Shown piece after piece: positions 33,038 to 41,026 of a stretch of 64,000 bases of DNA. The position numbers and the translations under genes were made by a program. The DNA is from JBDOQU01 sp039839375 (GTDB taxonomy: Bacteria; Pseudomonadota; Alphaproteobacteria; DSM-16000; Inquilinaceae): the NCBI RefSeq assembly GCF_039839375.1, contig NZ_JBDOQU010000001.1, positions 62,001 through 126,000 of the forward strand. Direction: 5' to 3'. Under the pieces are notes generated by a model. That model was not told the origin of the DNA. It saw nothing but the letters and a program-made list of their open reading frames with translations, and did no database searches. How positions within the stretch are numbered: position 1 is the stretch's first letter; each line of letters begins with the position of its first letter.

Positions 33038-33979
33038 ATGGGCGACATCCTCGACATCCTGCTGACCGCCACCTTCTGGGCCGCCGCCGTCCGGATCGCG
33101 ACGCCGCTGATCCTCGGCACGCTGGGAGAGCTGATCTGCGAACGAGCGGGGGTCCTCAACCTCGGCATCGAGGGCATCATGACCGCCGGCGCGCTGACCG
33201 GCTGGCTCGCCGTCTATCTGGGGGCGGACCTCTGGACCGGCGTGCTGGTCGCGGCGCTGGTCGGCGCGCTGTTCGGCCTGCTGCATGGAGTTTTCACCGT
33301 GCCGCTCGGCCTCAGCCAGCATGTGACCGGCATCGGCATCACGCTGCTCGCCACCAGCCTCTCCTATTTCGTCTACCGCATCGTCCTGCCGGACGTCAGC
33401 AGCCCACCCCGGATCGAGGCGTTTGCGCCGGTCGCGGAAGGCTTGGCCGACATGCCGATCCTGGGGCCGATCCTGTTCCAGCAGACGGCTCTCACCTGGC
33501 TTGCCTTTATCGCGGTCGGCGTCGTCGCCTGGGCGCTCTACCGGACGCCGGTGGGATTGGCCGTCCGGACGGTCGGCGAGAATCCGGCGGCGGCGGAGGC
33601 GCAGGGGATCGACGTGGTCGCGGTGCGAGTCGGCGCGGTCATGGTCGGCAGCGCGCTGATGGCCGTGGGCGGCGCCTTCCTCACCATGTCCACCTTCAAC
33701 GCCTTCTTCTTCGAGATGGTGGCCGGCCGCGGCTGGATATGCATCGCGCTGGTCGTCTTCTCTTCCTGGCGGCCGAGCAAGGCGCTCCTGGGCGCACTCC
33801 TGTTCGGCGTGTTCGACGCCTATCAGGTGCGCCTCCAGCAATCGGTCGGCGCGCTGCTGCCCTATCAGCTCTTCCTGATGCTTCCCTATGTCCTTTCCAT
33901 CCTCGCCCTGATCGTGATGTCGCGGCGCGCGGCATATCCCCAGGCGCTGATGGTTCCCTACCGCAAGGGTGAACGATGA
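33038..33979 (+). CDS. BMP-type ABC transporter permease 2 (YufQ-like)
   Basis: 313 residues and about eight membrane segments. LICERAGVLNLGIEGIMTAGALTGWLAVYLG near residue 30 and NPAAAEAQGIDVVAVRVGAVMVGSALMAVGGAFLT near residue 185 are typical of the second permease of this family. It ends by overlapping the deaminase start by 4 bp, which ties import directly to base deamination. Confidence 0.92.
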   Translation: MGDILDILLTATFWAAAVRIATPLILGTLGELICERAGVLNLGIEGIMTAGALTGWLAVYLGADLWTGVLVAALVGALFGLLHGVFTVPLGLSQHVTGIGITLLATSLSYFVYRIVLPDVSSPPRIEAFAPVAEGLADMPILGPILFQQTALTWLAFIAVGVVAWALYRTPVGLAVRTVGENPAAAEAQGIDVVAVRVGAVMVGSALMAVGGAFLTMSTFNAFFFEMVAGRGWICIALVVFSSWRPSKALLGALLFGVFDAYQVRLQQSVGALLPYQLFLMLPYVLSILALIVMSRRAAYPQALMVPYRKGER

Positions 33980-35268
33980 GCTTCGACCTGCTGCTGCGCG
34001 GCGCAAATCTTCCCGACGGCCGCACCGGCATCGATATCGGCATCTCTGACGGCCGGATCGCGGCCGTGGAGCCGGGCATAGAGGCGGAGGCCGGTCGGGA
34101 GATCGACGTGACCGGCCGGCTCGTCTCCTCGCCCTTCATCGACCCCCACTTCCACATGGACGCTACCCTGTCGCTCGGCCTGCCCCGGCTCAACCGGTCG
34201 GGCACGCTGCTGGAGGGGATCGCTCTGTGGGGGGAGTTGAAGCCGCGACTGACCCATGAGGCTGTGGTCGCGCGGGCGCTCGCCTATTGCGACATGGCGG
34301 TCGCCCAGGGCATCGGCGCGATCCGCAGCCATGTCGATATCTGCGACGACCGGCTGCTGGCGGTCGACGCGCTGCTGGAGGTCAGGCAGAAGGTCGCGCC
34401 CTATCTGGACCTCCAGCTTGTGGCGTTCCCCCAGGACGGGCTCTACCGGTCCCCGAACGCGGAGTCGAACCTGCTGCGCGCACTGGATAAGGGCGTCGAC
34501 GTGGTCGGCGGCATCCCGCATTTCGAGCGGACGATGGAGGATGGCGCCCGGTCGGTCCGCCGGCTCTGCGAGATCGCGGCCGAACGCGGCCTGCCGGTGG
34601 ACATGCATTGCGACGAGACCGACGATCCGCTCTCCCGCCATGTCGAGACGCTGACCGCGGAAACGCAGCGCCTCGGCCTCGGCGGCCGGGTCGCGGGGTC
34701 GCACCTCACCTCCATGCATTCCATGGACAACTACTACGTTTCCAAGCTGATCCCGCTGATGGCGGAATCCGGCATCGCGGCGATCCCCAACCCGCTTATC
34801 AACATCACCATCCAGGGACGCCACGACAGCTATCCCAAACGGCGCGGCATGACCCGCGTGCCGGAGCTGATGGCGGCCGGCGTGCCGGTGGCGTTCGGTC
34901 ATGATTGCGTGATGGACCCGTGGTACTCGCTCGGCTCCGGCGACATGCTGGAGGTGGCGCACATGGCAGTCCATGTGGCGCAGATGACGGGGATCGATGC
35001 GATGCGGTCTTGCTTCGCCTCGGTGACGGAAACGTCGGCGCGCATCCTCGGCCTGGACGGCTACGGCATCGCGCCGGGCTGCCACGCCGACCTGGTCGTC
35101 CTTCAGGCGGCCGACCCGATGGAGGCCATCCGCCTCAAACCGACGCGCCTCATGGTCTTCCGACGCGGCCGGCTGGTGGCGGAGACGCCGGCGAAGCGCA
35201 CGCGGCTCGACCTCGACGGCCGGCCGGCGGAGGTGGAGTTGACGTTCACGCCCGGCTCCATTCAATGA
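33976..35268 (+). CDS. codA: Cytosine deaminase-like amidohydrolase (CodA family)
   Basis: 430 residues of the amidohydrolase superfamily. Metal and catalytic residues are all present and offset by three from E. coli CodA: His58 and His60 (HFH), His211, Glu214 (HCDETDD), His243 (SHLTSMHS) and Asp310 (FGHDCVMDPWYSLG). The NPLINITIQGRHDSYPKRRGMTRV stretch matches the CodA core closely. It hydrolyses cytosine to uracil and ammonia, or a related base such as creatinine or isoguanine; family members differ in preference. Placed at the end of a nucleobase importer operon, it supports use of imported bases as nitrogen source. Confidence 0.88.
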   Translation: MSFDLLLRGANLPDGRTGIDIGISDGRIAAVEPGIEAEAGREIDVTGRLVSSPFIDPHFHMDATLSLGLPRLNRSGTLLEGIALWGELKPRLTHEAVVARALAYCDMAVAQGIGAIRSHVDICDDRLLAVDALLEVRQKVAPYLDLQLVAFPQDGLYRSPNAESNLLRALDKGVDVVGGIPHFERTMEDGARSVRRLCEIAAERGLPVDMHCDETDDPLSRHVETLTAETQRLGLGGRVAGSHLTSMHSMDNYYVSKLIPLMAESGIAAIPNPLINITIQGRHDSYPKRRGMTRVPELMAAGVPVAFGHDCVMDPWYSLGSGDMLEVAHMAVHVAQMTGIDAMRSCFASVTETSARILGLDGYGIAPGCHADLVVLQAADPMEAIRLKPTRLMVFRRGRLVAETPAKRTRLDLDGRPAEVELTFTPGSIQ

Positions 35269-35367
35269 CCGCTTTGGCGGGACGGGCATTTTGAAGTAGC
35301 GTTCAAGGGCACAACAAAACGATCGGCGGCGGAGCCTGCCGGCAAAGGGACGGGGAAGGGGAGCATC

Positions 35368-36546
35368 ATGATATCGAACAGGTTTGCGGCGCTGGGCGCG
35401 GCGGCGGCTCTGGCGCTGGGGACGGCTGCGCCTGCTTCGGCGGCGGACGAAATCCGCATCGGCATGATCACCACGCTGTCGGGATCCGGCGCTGGCCTCG
35501 GCATCGACATCCGCGACGGGTTTGCGCTGGCGCTGGAACAGCTCGGCGGGTCGCTCGGCGGACTGCCGGCAACGGTGATCGAGGGTGATGACGAGCGGAA
35601 GCCGGACGTCGCGGTCCAACTCGCGAGCCGGATGATCGAGCGCGACGAGGTCGACGTGGTCACCGGCATCGTCTGGTCGAACCTGGCGCTCGCCCTGATG
35701 CCGACCGTGCAGCGGAACGAGGTTTTCTTCCTCAGCCCCAACGCCGGCCCGTCGCAGCTCGCCGGCGCGCAATGTAGCCCCTGGTTCTTCAACGTCGCCT
35801 TCCAGAATGACGGCCAGCACGAGGCGATGGGCCAGCATGTGCAGGATGCCGGCTATGAGAGCGTCTATCTCTTGGCTCCGAACTATCCGGCCGGCCAGGA
35901 TTCGCTGACCGGCTTCAAGCGGTATTACGAGGGCGAAATCGTCGGGGAGGTCTATACCCAGATCGGCCAGCTCGACTACGCGGCGGAGATCGCAGCGCTT
36001 CGGGCTGCCGATCCGGACGCCGTGTTCTTCTTCTATCCCGGCGGCATGGGGATCAACTTCGTCAAGCAATACGCCCAGGCGGGCCTGAAGGGGGAGATCC
36101 CGCTGTTCGGCCCCGGCTTCTCCTTCAGCCAGGACATCCTGGCCGCCGTCGGGGAAGCCGCACTCGGCGTCGCCAACAGCGCGCAATGGAGCCCAGACCT
36201 GGATATTCCGGAGAACCGGGAATTCGTCGCCTCGTTCGAGGAGAAATACGGCCGCCTGCCGTCGCTCTACGCCGCCCAGGGCTACGAGGCCGCCTTGCTG
36301 CTGGACAGCGCCGTGGCCGCCGTGGAAGGCGCGATCGAGGACAAGGACGCCTTCCGCGCCGCCCTCCAGGCCGCCGACTTCACCAGCGTCCGGGGCGATT
36401 TCAGCTTCGGGAACAACCACTACCCGATCCAGGACTACTATCTGCGCGAAGTGGTCCAGGACGATGAAGGGCGGATCACCAACAGGCTGGTCTCCACCAT
36501 CTTCGAAGACCATGTCGACGCCTACGCCGCCGACTGCCCGCTTTGA
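35368..36546 (+). CDS. Branched-chain amino acid/amide-type ABC substrate-binding protein (LivK-like)
   Basis: 392 residues with a signal peptide ending near ASAAD at about residue 26. The type-I fold of Leu/Ile/Val-binding proteins is clear: IRIGMITTLSGSGAGLGIDIRDGFALALEQLGG, then LASRMIERDEVDVVTGIVWSNLALAL, and AQGYEAALLLDSAVAAVEG near residue 310. Two Cys (in QCSPWFF and the penultimate DCPL) could pair. Family members bind amino acids, amides, urea or aromatic acids. The neighbouring PuuE-type gene suggests a ureido or purine-derived ligand, but this is speculative. Confidence 0.9.
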   Translation: MISNRFAALGAAAALALGTAAPASAADEIRIGMITTLSGSGAGLGIDIRDGFALALEQLGGSLGGLPATVIEGDDERKPDVAVQLASRMIERDEVDVVTGIVWSNLALALMPTVQRNEVFFLSPNAGPSQLAGAQCSPWFFNVAFQNDGQHEAMGQHVQDAGYESVYLLAPNYPAGQDSLTGFKRYYEGEIVGEVYTQIGQLDYAAEIAALRAADPDAVFFFYPGGMGINFVKQYAQAGLKGEIPLFGPGFSFSQDILAAVGEAALGVANSAQWSPDLDIPENREFVASFEEKYGRLPSLYAAQGYEAALLLDSAVAAVEGAIEDKDAFRAALQAADFTSVRGDFSFGNNHYPIQDYYLREVVQDDEGRITNRLVSTIFEDHVDAYAADCPL

Positions 36547-36552
36547 TCACGA

Positions 36553-36585
36553 CCGCCGCTGCCTGCATTCCATGGGCGGCGGCGG
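36553..36585 (+). promoter_or_regulatory. 11-bp hairpin between the LivK- and LivH-type genes
   Basis: Arms 36553-36563 and 36575-36585 pair along their full length with one G.T pair, around an 11-nt loop. It sits six bases after the binding-protein stop. Its position mirrors hairpins in four other importer operons here. Confidence 0.6.
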
Positions 36586-36600
36586 ATCGAGGCTAAGTCG

Positions 36601-37521
36601 ATGGATGTCTTCCTTCTCCTCGAACAGGCGCTGAACGGGCTGCAGCTCGGCGTGATGCTGTTCCTTATGGCGGCGGGGCTGACGCTCGTCTTCGGCATCA
36701 TGGACATGATCAATCTCGCCCACGGCTCCTTCTACATGATCGGCGCCTATCTGACGGCGACCTTCACGAACCTGTTCGGGAACTTCTTCCTGGCGCTGCT
36801 TGTCGCCGTGCCGCTGGCGGCGATGGTCGGGCTGGTGGTGGAGGCGGTCGCGCTTCGCACCCTCTATCGCCGCGACCATCTGGACCAGGTGCTGGCGACC
36901 TTCGGCCTGATCCTGTTCTTCAACGAACTGGTCAGCCTGATCTGGGGTCCGGTGCCGATCTTCCTCAGCCCGCCGGACATTCTCTCCGGCACTGTGGAGA
37001 TCGTGCCCGGCGCGGCCTATCCGGCGTTCCGGCTGGCGATCATCGCGGTCGGCCTCGCGGTCGCGCTCTTCCTCTGGTTCCTGATCCGCCGGACGCGCGT
37101 CGGCATGCTGATCCGGGCGGGCGCCAGCAACCGGGAGATGGCGACGGCGCTGGGGGTCGATATCCGCCTGCTGTTCACGCTGGTCTTCGCACTGGGCGCG
37201 GGGCTGGCGGCGCTGGCCGGCGCGATGGCGGGACCGGTCCTGGCGGTGCAGGTCGGAATGGGAGAGCAGATATTGATCCTGACCTTCGTCGTCATCGTCA
37301 TCGGCGGCCTGGGGTCGGTCCGTGGGGCCTTTGTCGGCGCGCTTCTGGTCGGCTTCGTCGACACCTTCGCGCGGGTGCTGCTGCCGGGCCTGTTCGGTCT
37401 GGCCATGACGCGATCCGCCGCCGATGCGGCCGGGGCGTCCGTCGCTTCCATGTCGATCTACATCCTGATGGCGATCGTCCTCTCCTTCCGGCCGCGCGGG
37501 TTGTTCCCGGCCCATGGGTAA
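36601..37521 (+). CDS. livH: Branched-chain-type ABC permease LivH
   Basis: 306 residues with eight or so membrane segments. The start QALNGLQLGVMLFLMAAGLTLVFGIMDMINLAHGSFYMIGAY is diagnostic of LivH. The cytoplasmic NREMATALGVDIRLLFTLVFALGAGLAALAG segment docks the ATPase. Overlaps livM by 8 bp. Confidence 0.93.
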   Translation: MDVFLLLEQALNGLQLGVMLFLMAAGLTLVFGIMDMINLAHGSFYMIGAYLTATFTNLFGNFFLALLVAVPLAAMVGLVVEAVALRTLYRRDHLDQVLATFGLILFFNELVSLIWGPVPIFLSPPDILSGTVEIVPGAAYPAFRLAIIAVGLAVALFLWFLIRRTRVGMLIRAGASNREMATALGVDIRLLFTLVFALGAGLAALAGAMAGPVLAVQVGMGEQILILTFVVIVIGGLGSVRGAFVGALLVGFVDTFARVLLPGLFGLAMTRSAADAAGASVASMSIYILMAIVLSFRPRGLFPAHG

Positions 37522-38527
37522 CCGCCCCTTCACCCGTGGACGGCTGGTCGTTCTGGCGTTGCTGGCGCTGCTGCTGTTCCTGCCGCCGCTGGCCGAGGCG
37601 ATCGACCGGAGCTTCTATGTCGGCGTCGCGACCCGCATCCTGATCTTCGCCATCGCGGCGGTGAGTCTGGATCTGATCCTCGGATATGGCGGGATGGTCA
37701 GCTTCGGCCATGCCGCCTTCCTGGGCATCGGCGCCTATGTCGTCGGCATCCTCTTCACCCATCAGTTCAACGGTACGACCATCCTGGGGCTGCCGGGAAC
37801 GGTGAACGGCTTCATCGTCCTGCCGCTGGCCGCCCTGGTCGGCGGGCTGTTCGCGCTGGTCATAGGGGCGATCTGCCTGCGCACCGACGGCATCTATTTC
37901 ATCATGATCACGCTCGCCTTCGCGCAGATGCTGTACTTTCTGTTCACCGGCCTGCGCGCCTATGGCGGGGCGGACGGCATCGCGCTCTGGACGCCGTCGC
38001 AGTTCGCGGGGGTCGTCGACCTCAACGACCGCTGGCACTTCTACTACCTGACGCTCGCCCTGCTGCTGGGCTTCCTCTATCTCTGCCGGCGGCTGGTCGG
38101 ATCGCGCTTCGGCCGGGTCATCCGGGGATCGAAGGAGAACGACCGCCGGATGCGGGCCTTGGGTTACCCGACATACCGCTACAAGCTGGCGGCGTTCGCG
38201 CTGTCCGGCGCGGCGGCGGGCCTGGCGGGGGCGCTCCTCGCCAACGCGACCCTCTTCGTCGGGCCGTCCTACCTCGCCTGGACCCGGTCGGGGGATTTGA
38301 TCGTGATGGTCGTGCTGGGCGGCATGGGCACTCTTGCGGGGCCGGTGTTCGGGGCCGCCGCCTTCCTGCTGCTGGAGGAATTCCTGCCTCAACTTCTGGA
38401 CGGGCTGTGGGACGGGCTCGGCGATCATTGGAAGCTGTTCCTGGGGCCGATCCTGATCCTGATCGTCCTCTTCGCCCGGCGCGGGCTCTATGGCCTTGTC
38501 GAAGGCCGGAGGGGCGGCGCGCGATGA
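37514..38527 (+). CDS. livM: Branched-chain-type ABC permease LivM
   Basis: 337 residues with about nine membrane segments. DLILGYGGMVSFGHAAFLGIGAYVVGIL and GSKENDRRMRALGYPTYRYKLAAFALSGAAAGLAGAL are the expected LivM motifs. The C-terminal half has GPSYLAWTRSGDLIVMVVLGGMGTLAGPVFGA, also typical. It pairs with LivH and is coupled to livG by a 4-nt overlap. Confidence 0.93.
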   Translation: MGNRPFTRGRLVVLALLALLLFLPPLAEAIDRSFYVGVATRILIFAIAAVSLDLILGYGGMVSFGHAAFLGIGAYVVGILFTHQFNGTTILGLPGTVNGFIVLPLAALVGGLFALVIGAICLRTDGIYFIMITLAFAQMLYFLFTGLRAYGGADGIALWTPSQFAGVVDLNDRWHFYYLTLALLLGFLYLCRRLVGSRFGRVIRGSKENDRRMRALGYPTYRYKLAAFALSGAAAGLAGALLANATLFVGPSYLAWTRSGDLIVMVVLGGMGTLAGPVFGAAAFLLLEEFLPQLLDGLWDGLGDHWKLFLGPILILIVLFARRGLYGLVEGRRGGAR

Positions 38528-39273
38528 CCCGTCCTCTGCTCCATGTCGAAGGGCTGGTGAAGCGCTTCGGCGGCCTCGTCGCCAATGGCGGCGTCGACCT
38601 TGAGGTCGAAGCCGGGGAGATCCATGCCGTCATCGGCCCCAACGGCGCGGGCAAGACGACGCTGGTCGCCCAGCTTGCCGGCGACTTGCGGCCAGATAGC
38701 GGCCGGATCGTCTTCGACGGGCGGGAGATCACGCGCTTGGCCTCCCACCGGCGGGCGCTGCTGGGCCTGGCGCGCAGCTTCCAGATCACCTCGATCCTCC
38801 CGGGCTTCTCGGCGGCGGAGAATGTCGGCATCGCGCTCCAGCCCCATGCCGGCCACAGCTTCCGCTTCTGGCGGCGCGCCGACGACGACCCGGCCCTCGC
38901 CGCCCCGGCGCTGGAGCTTCTGGCCCGCGTCGGGCTGGAGGATCGCGCCGCGACGCCGGCCGGAATCCTCGCTCATGGAGAGAAGCGGCAGCTCGAACTC
39001 GCCATGGCGCTCGCCGGGAAGCCCCGGCTGCTGCTGCTGGACGAGCCCATGGCCGGCATGGGGCTGGAGGAATCCGCCCGCATGGTCGCCTTTCTCCGCA
39101 CGCTGAAGGGCGGGCCGGCGATCCTGCTGGTCGAACATGACATGGACGCCGTCTTTGCCCTGGGCGACCGCATCACCGTGCTGGTCGACGGACGGGCGCT
39201 CGCGACCGGTGCGCCCGAGGCGATCCGCAGCCATCCGGAGGTCCGGGCCGCCTATCTGGGGGAAGCCGCATGA
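38524..39273 (+). CDS. livG: Branched-chain-type ABC ATP-binding protein LivG
   Basis: 249 residues from ATG 38524. Walker A is GPNGAGKTT, the signature region reads ILAHGEKRQLELAMAL, Walker B is LLLLDEPMAGMG, and the switch His is in VEHDMDAVF. The HGEKRQLE variant of the signature is common in LivG. It forms an ATPase heterodimer with LivF. Confidence 0.93.
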   Translation: MTRPLLHVEGLVKRFGGLVANGGVDLEVEAGEIHAVIGPNGAGKTTLVAQLAGDLRPDSGRIVFDGREITRLASHRRALLGLARSFQITSILPGFSAAENVGIALQPHAGHSFRFWRRADDDPALAAPALELLARVGLEDRAATPAGILAHGEKRQLELAMALAGKPRLLLLDEPMAGMGLEESARMVAFLRTLKGGPAILLVEHDMDAVFALGDRITVLVDGRALATGAPEAIRSHPEVRAAYLGEAA

Positions 39274-39980
39274 CCCCGCTTCTGGAGATCGAGGGGCTGG
39301 AGGCCGGCTATGGCGACACGGCCGTCCTGTTCGCCGTCGGCTTCACGGTCGGACAAGGGGAGGTCGCGACCCTGCTGGGCCGCAACGGCATGGGCAAGAC
39401 CACGACCGTCCGCGCGCTGATGGGGCTGATTCCCCTCCGGAGCGGGAGCGTCCGTTTCGACGGCCGGCCTCTTGCCGGCGCGCCCGCCCATCGCATCGCG
39501 CGGGCCGGGCTGGGGCTCGCGCCGGAAGGCCGCCAGATCTTCCCAAACCTCACCGTGCGGGAGAATCTGGTCGCCACGGCGGGAAACCGGACCGGCCGTG
39601 ACGATCCCTGGACGCTGGACCGGGTGATGGCGCTTTTCCCGTCCTTGAGCGCGCGCGCTGGCCATTACGGCAACCAGCTTTCCGGCGGGGAGCAGCAGAT
39701 GCTCGCGATCGGCCGGGCGCTCATGACCAACCCGCGCCTGCTGATCCTGGACGAGGCGACGGAGGGGCTTGCGCCGCTCGTCCGGCAGGAGATCTGGTCC
39801 TGCATCGCGCGGCTGCGGGAGGATGGCCAGTCGATCCTCCTGATCGACAAGAATCTCGACGCGCTGCTGGATCTGGCGGACCGGCACACGATCCTGGAGA
39901 AGGGCAGGGTGGTCTGGTCCGGCCCGACGGAAGCCTTCCGCGCCGAACCCGATTTGCACCATCGCTATCTGGGCGTCTAG
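39270..39980 (+). CDS. livF: Branched-chain-type ABC ATP-binding protein LivF
   Basis: 236 residues. Walker A is GRNGMGKTT, signature QLSGGEQQMLAIGRAL, Walker B LLILDEATEGLAPL. In the D-loop and switch region the usual His is replaced: LLIDKNLDALLDLADRHTILEKG, with Lys in place of His, as seen in some LivF proteins. Ends convergently with the PuuE-type gene, overlapping by 4 bp. Confidence 0.92.
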   Translation: MTPLLEIEGLEAGYGDTAVLFAVGFTVGQGEVATLLGRNGMGKTTTVRALMGLIPLRSGSVRFDGRPLAGAPAHRIARAGLGLAPEGRQIFPNLTVRENLVATAGNRTGRDDPWTLDRVMALFPSLSARAGHYGNQLSGGEQQMLAIGRALMTNPRLLILDEATEGLAPLVRQEIWSCIARLREDGQSILLIDKNLDALLDLADRHTILEKGRVVWSGPTEAFRAEPDLHHRYLGV

Positions 39981-40891
39981 CCGCCGCTGTACGGATGCCG
40001 GGCGATCCAGTGCCGCGCGATATCCATCCGGCGCGGCACCCAGACCTTCTCCTTCCCGCCGATATAATTCAGGAAACGGGCCAGCGCCGCGGCGCGGCCG
40101 GGCCGACCGGCGAGGCGGCAATGGAGGCCGACGGACATCATCCTCGGCCGATCCTCGCCCTCCGCATGGAGCGTGTCGAACGTGTCGCGCAGATAGGCGA
40201 AGAACTGGTCGCCGCTGTTGAAGCCCTGGGCCGTGGCGAACCGCATGTCGTTGGCGTCCAGCGTGTAGGGCACGATCAGTTGCGGCCGACCATGGCTCGC
40301 ATCCCAGTAGGGCAGATCGTCGGCGTAGGAGTCTGAATCGTAGAGGAAGCCGCCATCCTCCGCCACCAGCCGCCTGGTGTTCGGGCTGCACCGGCCGAGA
40401 TACCAGCCCAGCGGACGTTCGCCGGTCAGCCTCGTAAGAGAGTCGATCGCCAGCCGCATATGCTCGCGCTCCATTGCTTCCGGTACGTGCTGATAGTCGA
40501 TCCAGCGCCAGCCATGACAGGCGATCTCATGCCCGGCCTCCATCATCGCGGCGGCCGCTTCGGGATTGCGCTCAAGGGCCATGCCGACCGCGAAGCAGGT
40601 GTAGGGCAGCCCGCGCTGCCCGAACATCCGGTGCAGCCGCCAGAAGCCGGCGCGCGAGCCGTACTCGTAGATCGATTCCATGTTGACGTGCCGCGCCCCC
40701 GGGATCGGCTGGGCGCCCACGATCTCCGACAGGAAGGCCTCCGACGCCGGATCGCCATGCAGGGTGCAGTTCTCCCCGCCTTCCTCATAGTTCACGACGA
40801 ACTGCACGGCGACGCGCGCGCCGCCGGGCCAGTCGGCGTGGGGCGGCGTCCGGCCGTAGCCGATCATGTCGCGAGGATAGGCGTCGGTCAT
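39977..40891 (-). CDS. puuE: Allantoinase, polysaccharide-deacetylase-like type (PuuE)
   Basis: 304 residues. The N-terminus YPRDMIGYGRTPPHADWPGGARVAVQFVVNYEEGGENC and the SEAFLSEIVG, NMESIYEYGSRAGFWRLHRMF and GHEIACHGWRWIDYQ stretches are diagnostic of PuuE. The family has a NodB-like fold, but the deacetylase TFDD motif is replaced by NYEEG, in line with metal-independent hydrolysis of allantoin to allantoate. Allantoate could then be handled by the M20 hydrolase at 19103. Convergent with livF, divergent from ilvD. Confidence 0.88.
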   Translation of the reverse strand: MTDAYPRDMIGYGRTPPHADWPGGARVAVQFVVNYEEGGENCTLHGDPASEAFLSEIVGAQPIPGARHVNMESIYEYGSRAGFWRLHRMFGQRGLPYTCFAVGMALERNPEAAAAMMEAGHEIACHGWRWIDYQHVPEAMEREHMRLAIDSLTRLTGERPLGWYLGRCSPNTRRLVAEDGGFLYDSDSYADDLPYWDASHGRPQLIVPYTLDANDMRFATAQGFNSGDQFFAYLRDTFDTLHAEGEDRPRMMSVGLHCRLAGRPGRAAALARFLNYIGGKEKVWVPRRMDIARHWIARHPYSGG

Positions 40892-40987
40892 GAGGGCATG
40901 TCCGCCATAAGCGAAAGATGTTCGACGAGGCTAGGCACGATCCGGACGGATAGCTACTCTTGCCGCCATCCGTAACGAAAGAATGTG

Positions 40988-41005
40988 GCCGGCGAAAGCG
41001 CCGGC
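40988..41005 (+). promoter_or_regulatory. 7-bp hairpin in the ilvD upstream region
   Basis: GCCGGCG (40988-40994) and CGCCGGC (40999-41005) around an AAAG loop, 21 bp before the ilvD start. Within the likely 5' leader. No branched-chain leader peptide is visible, so attenuation is only a possibility. Confidence 0.35.
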
Positions 41006-41026
41006 GGGCACCGATAGGGGAAGATC

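Noticed and set aside
33958..36513. 851-codon minus-strand frame opposite the CodA-like and LivK-like genes
   Set aside because: Composition of an antisense shadow (His, Asp, Arg and Val rich); no motif.
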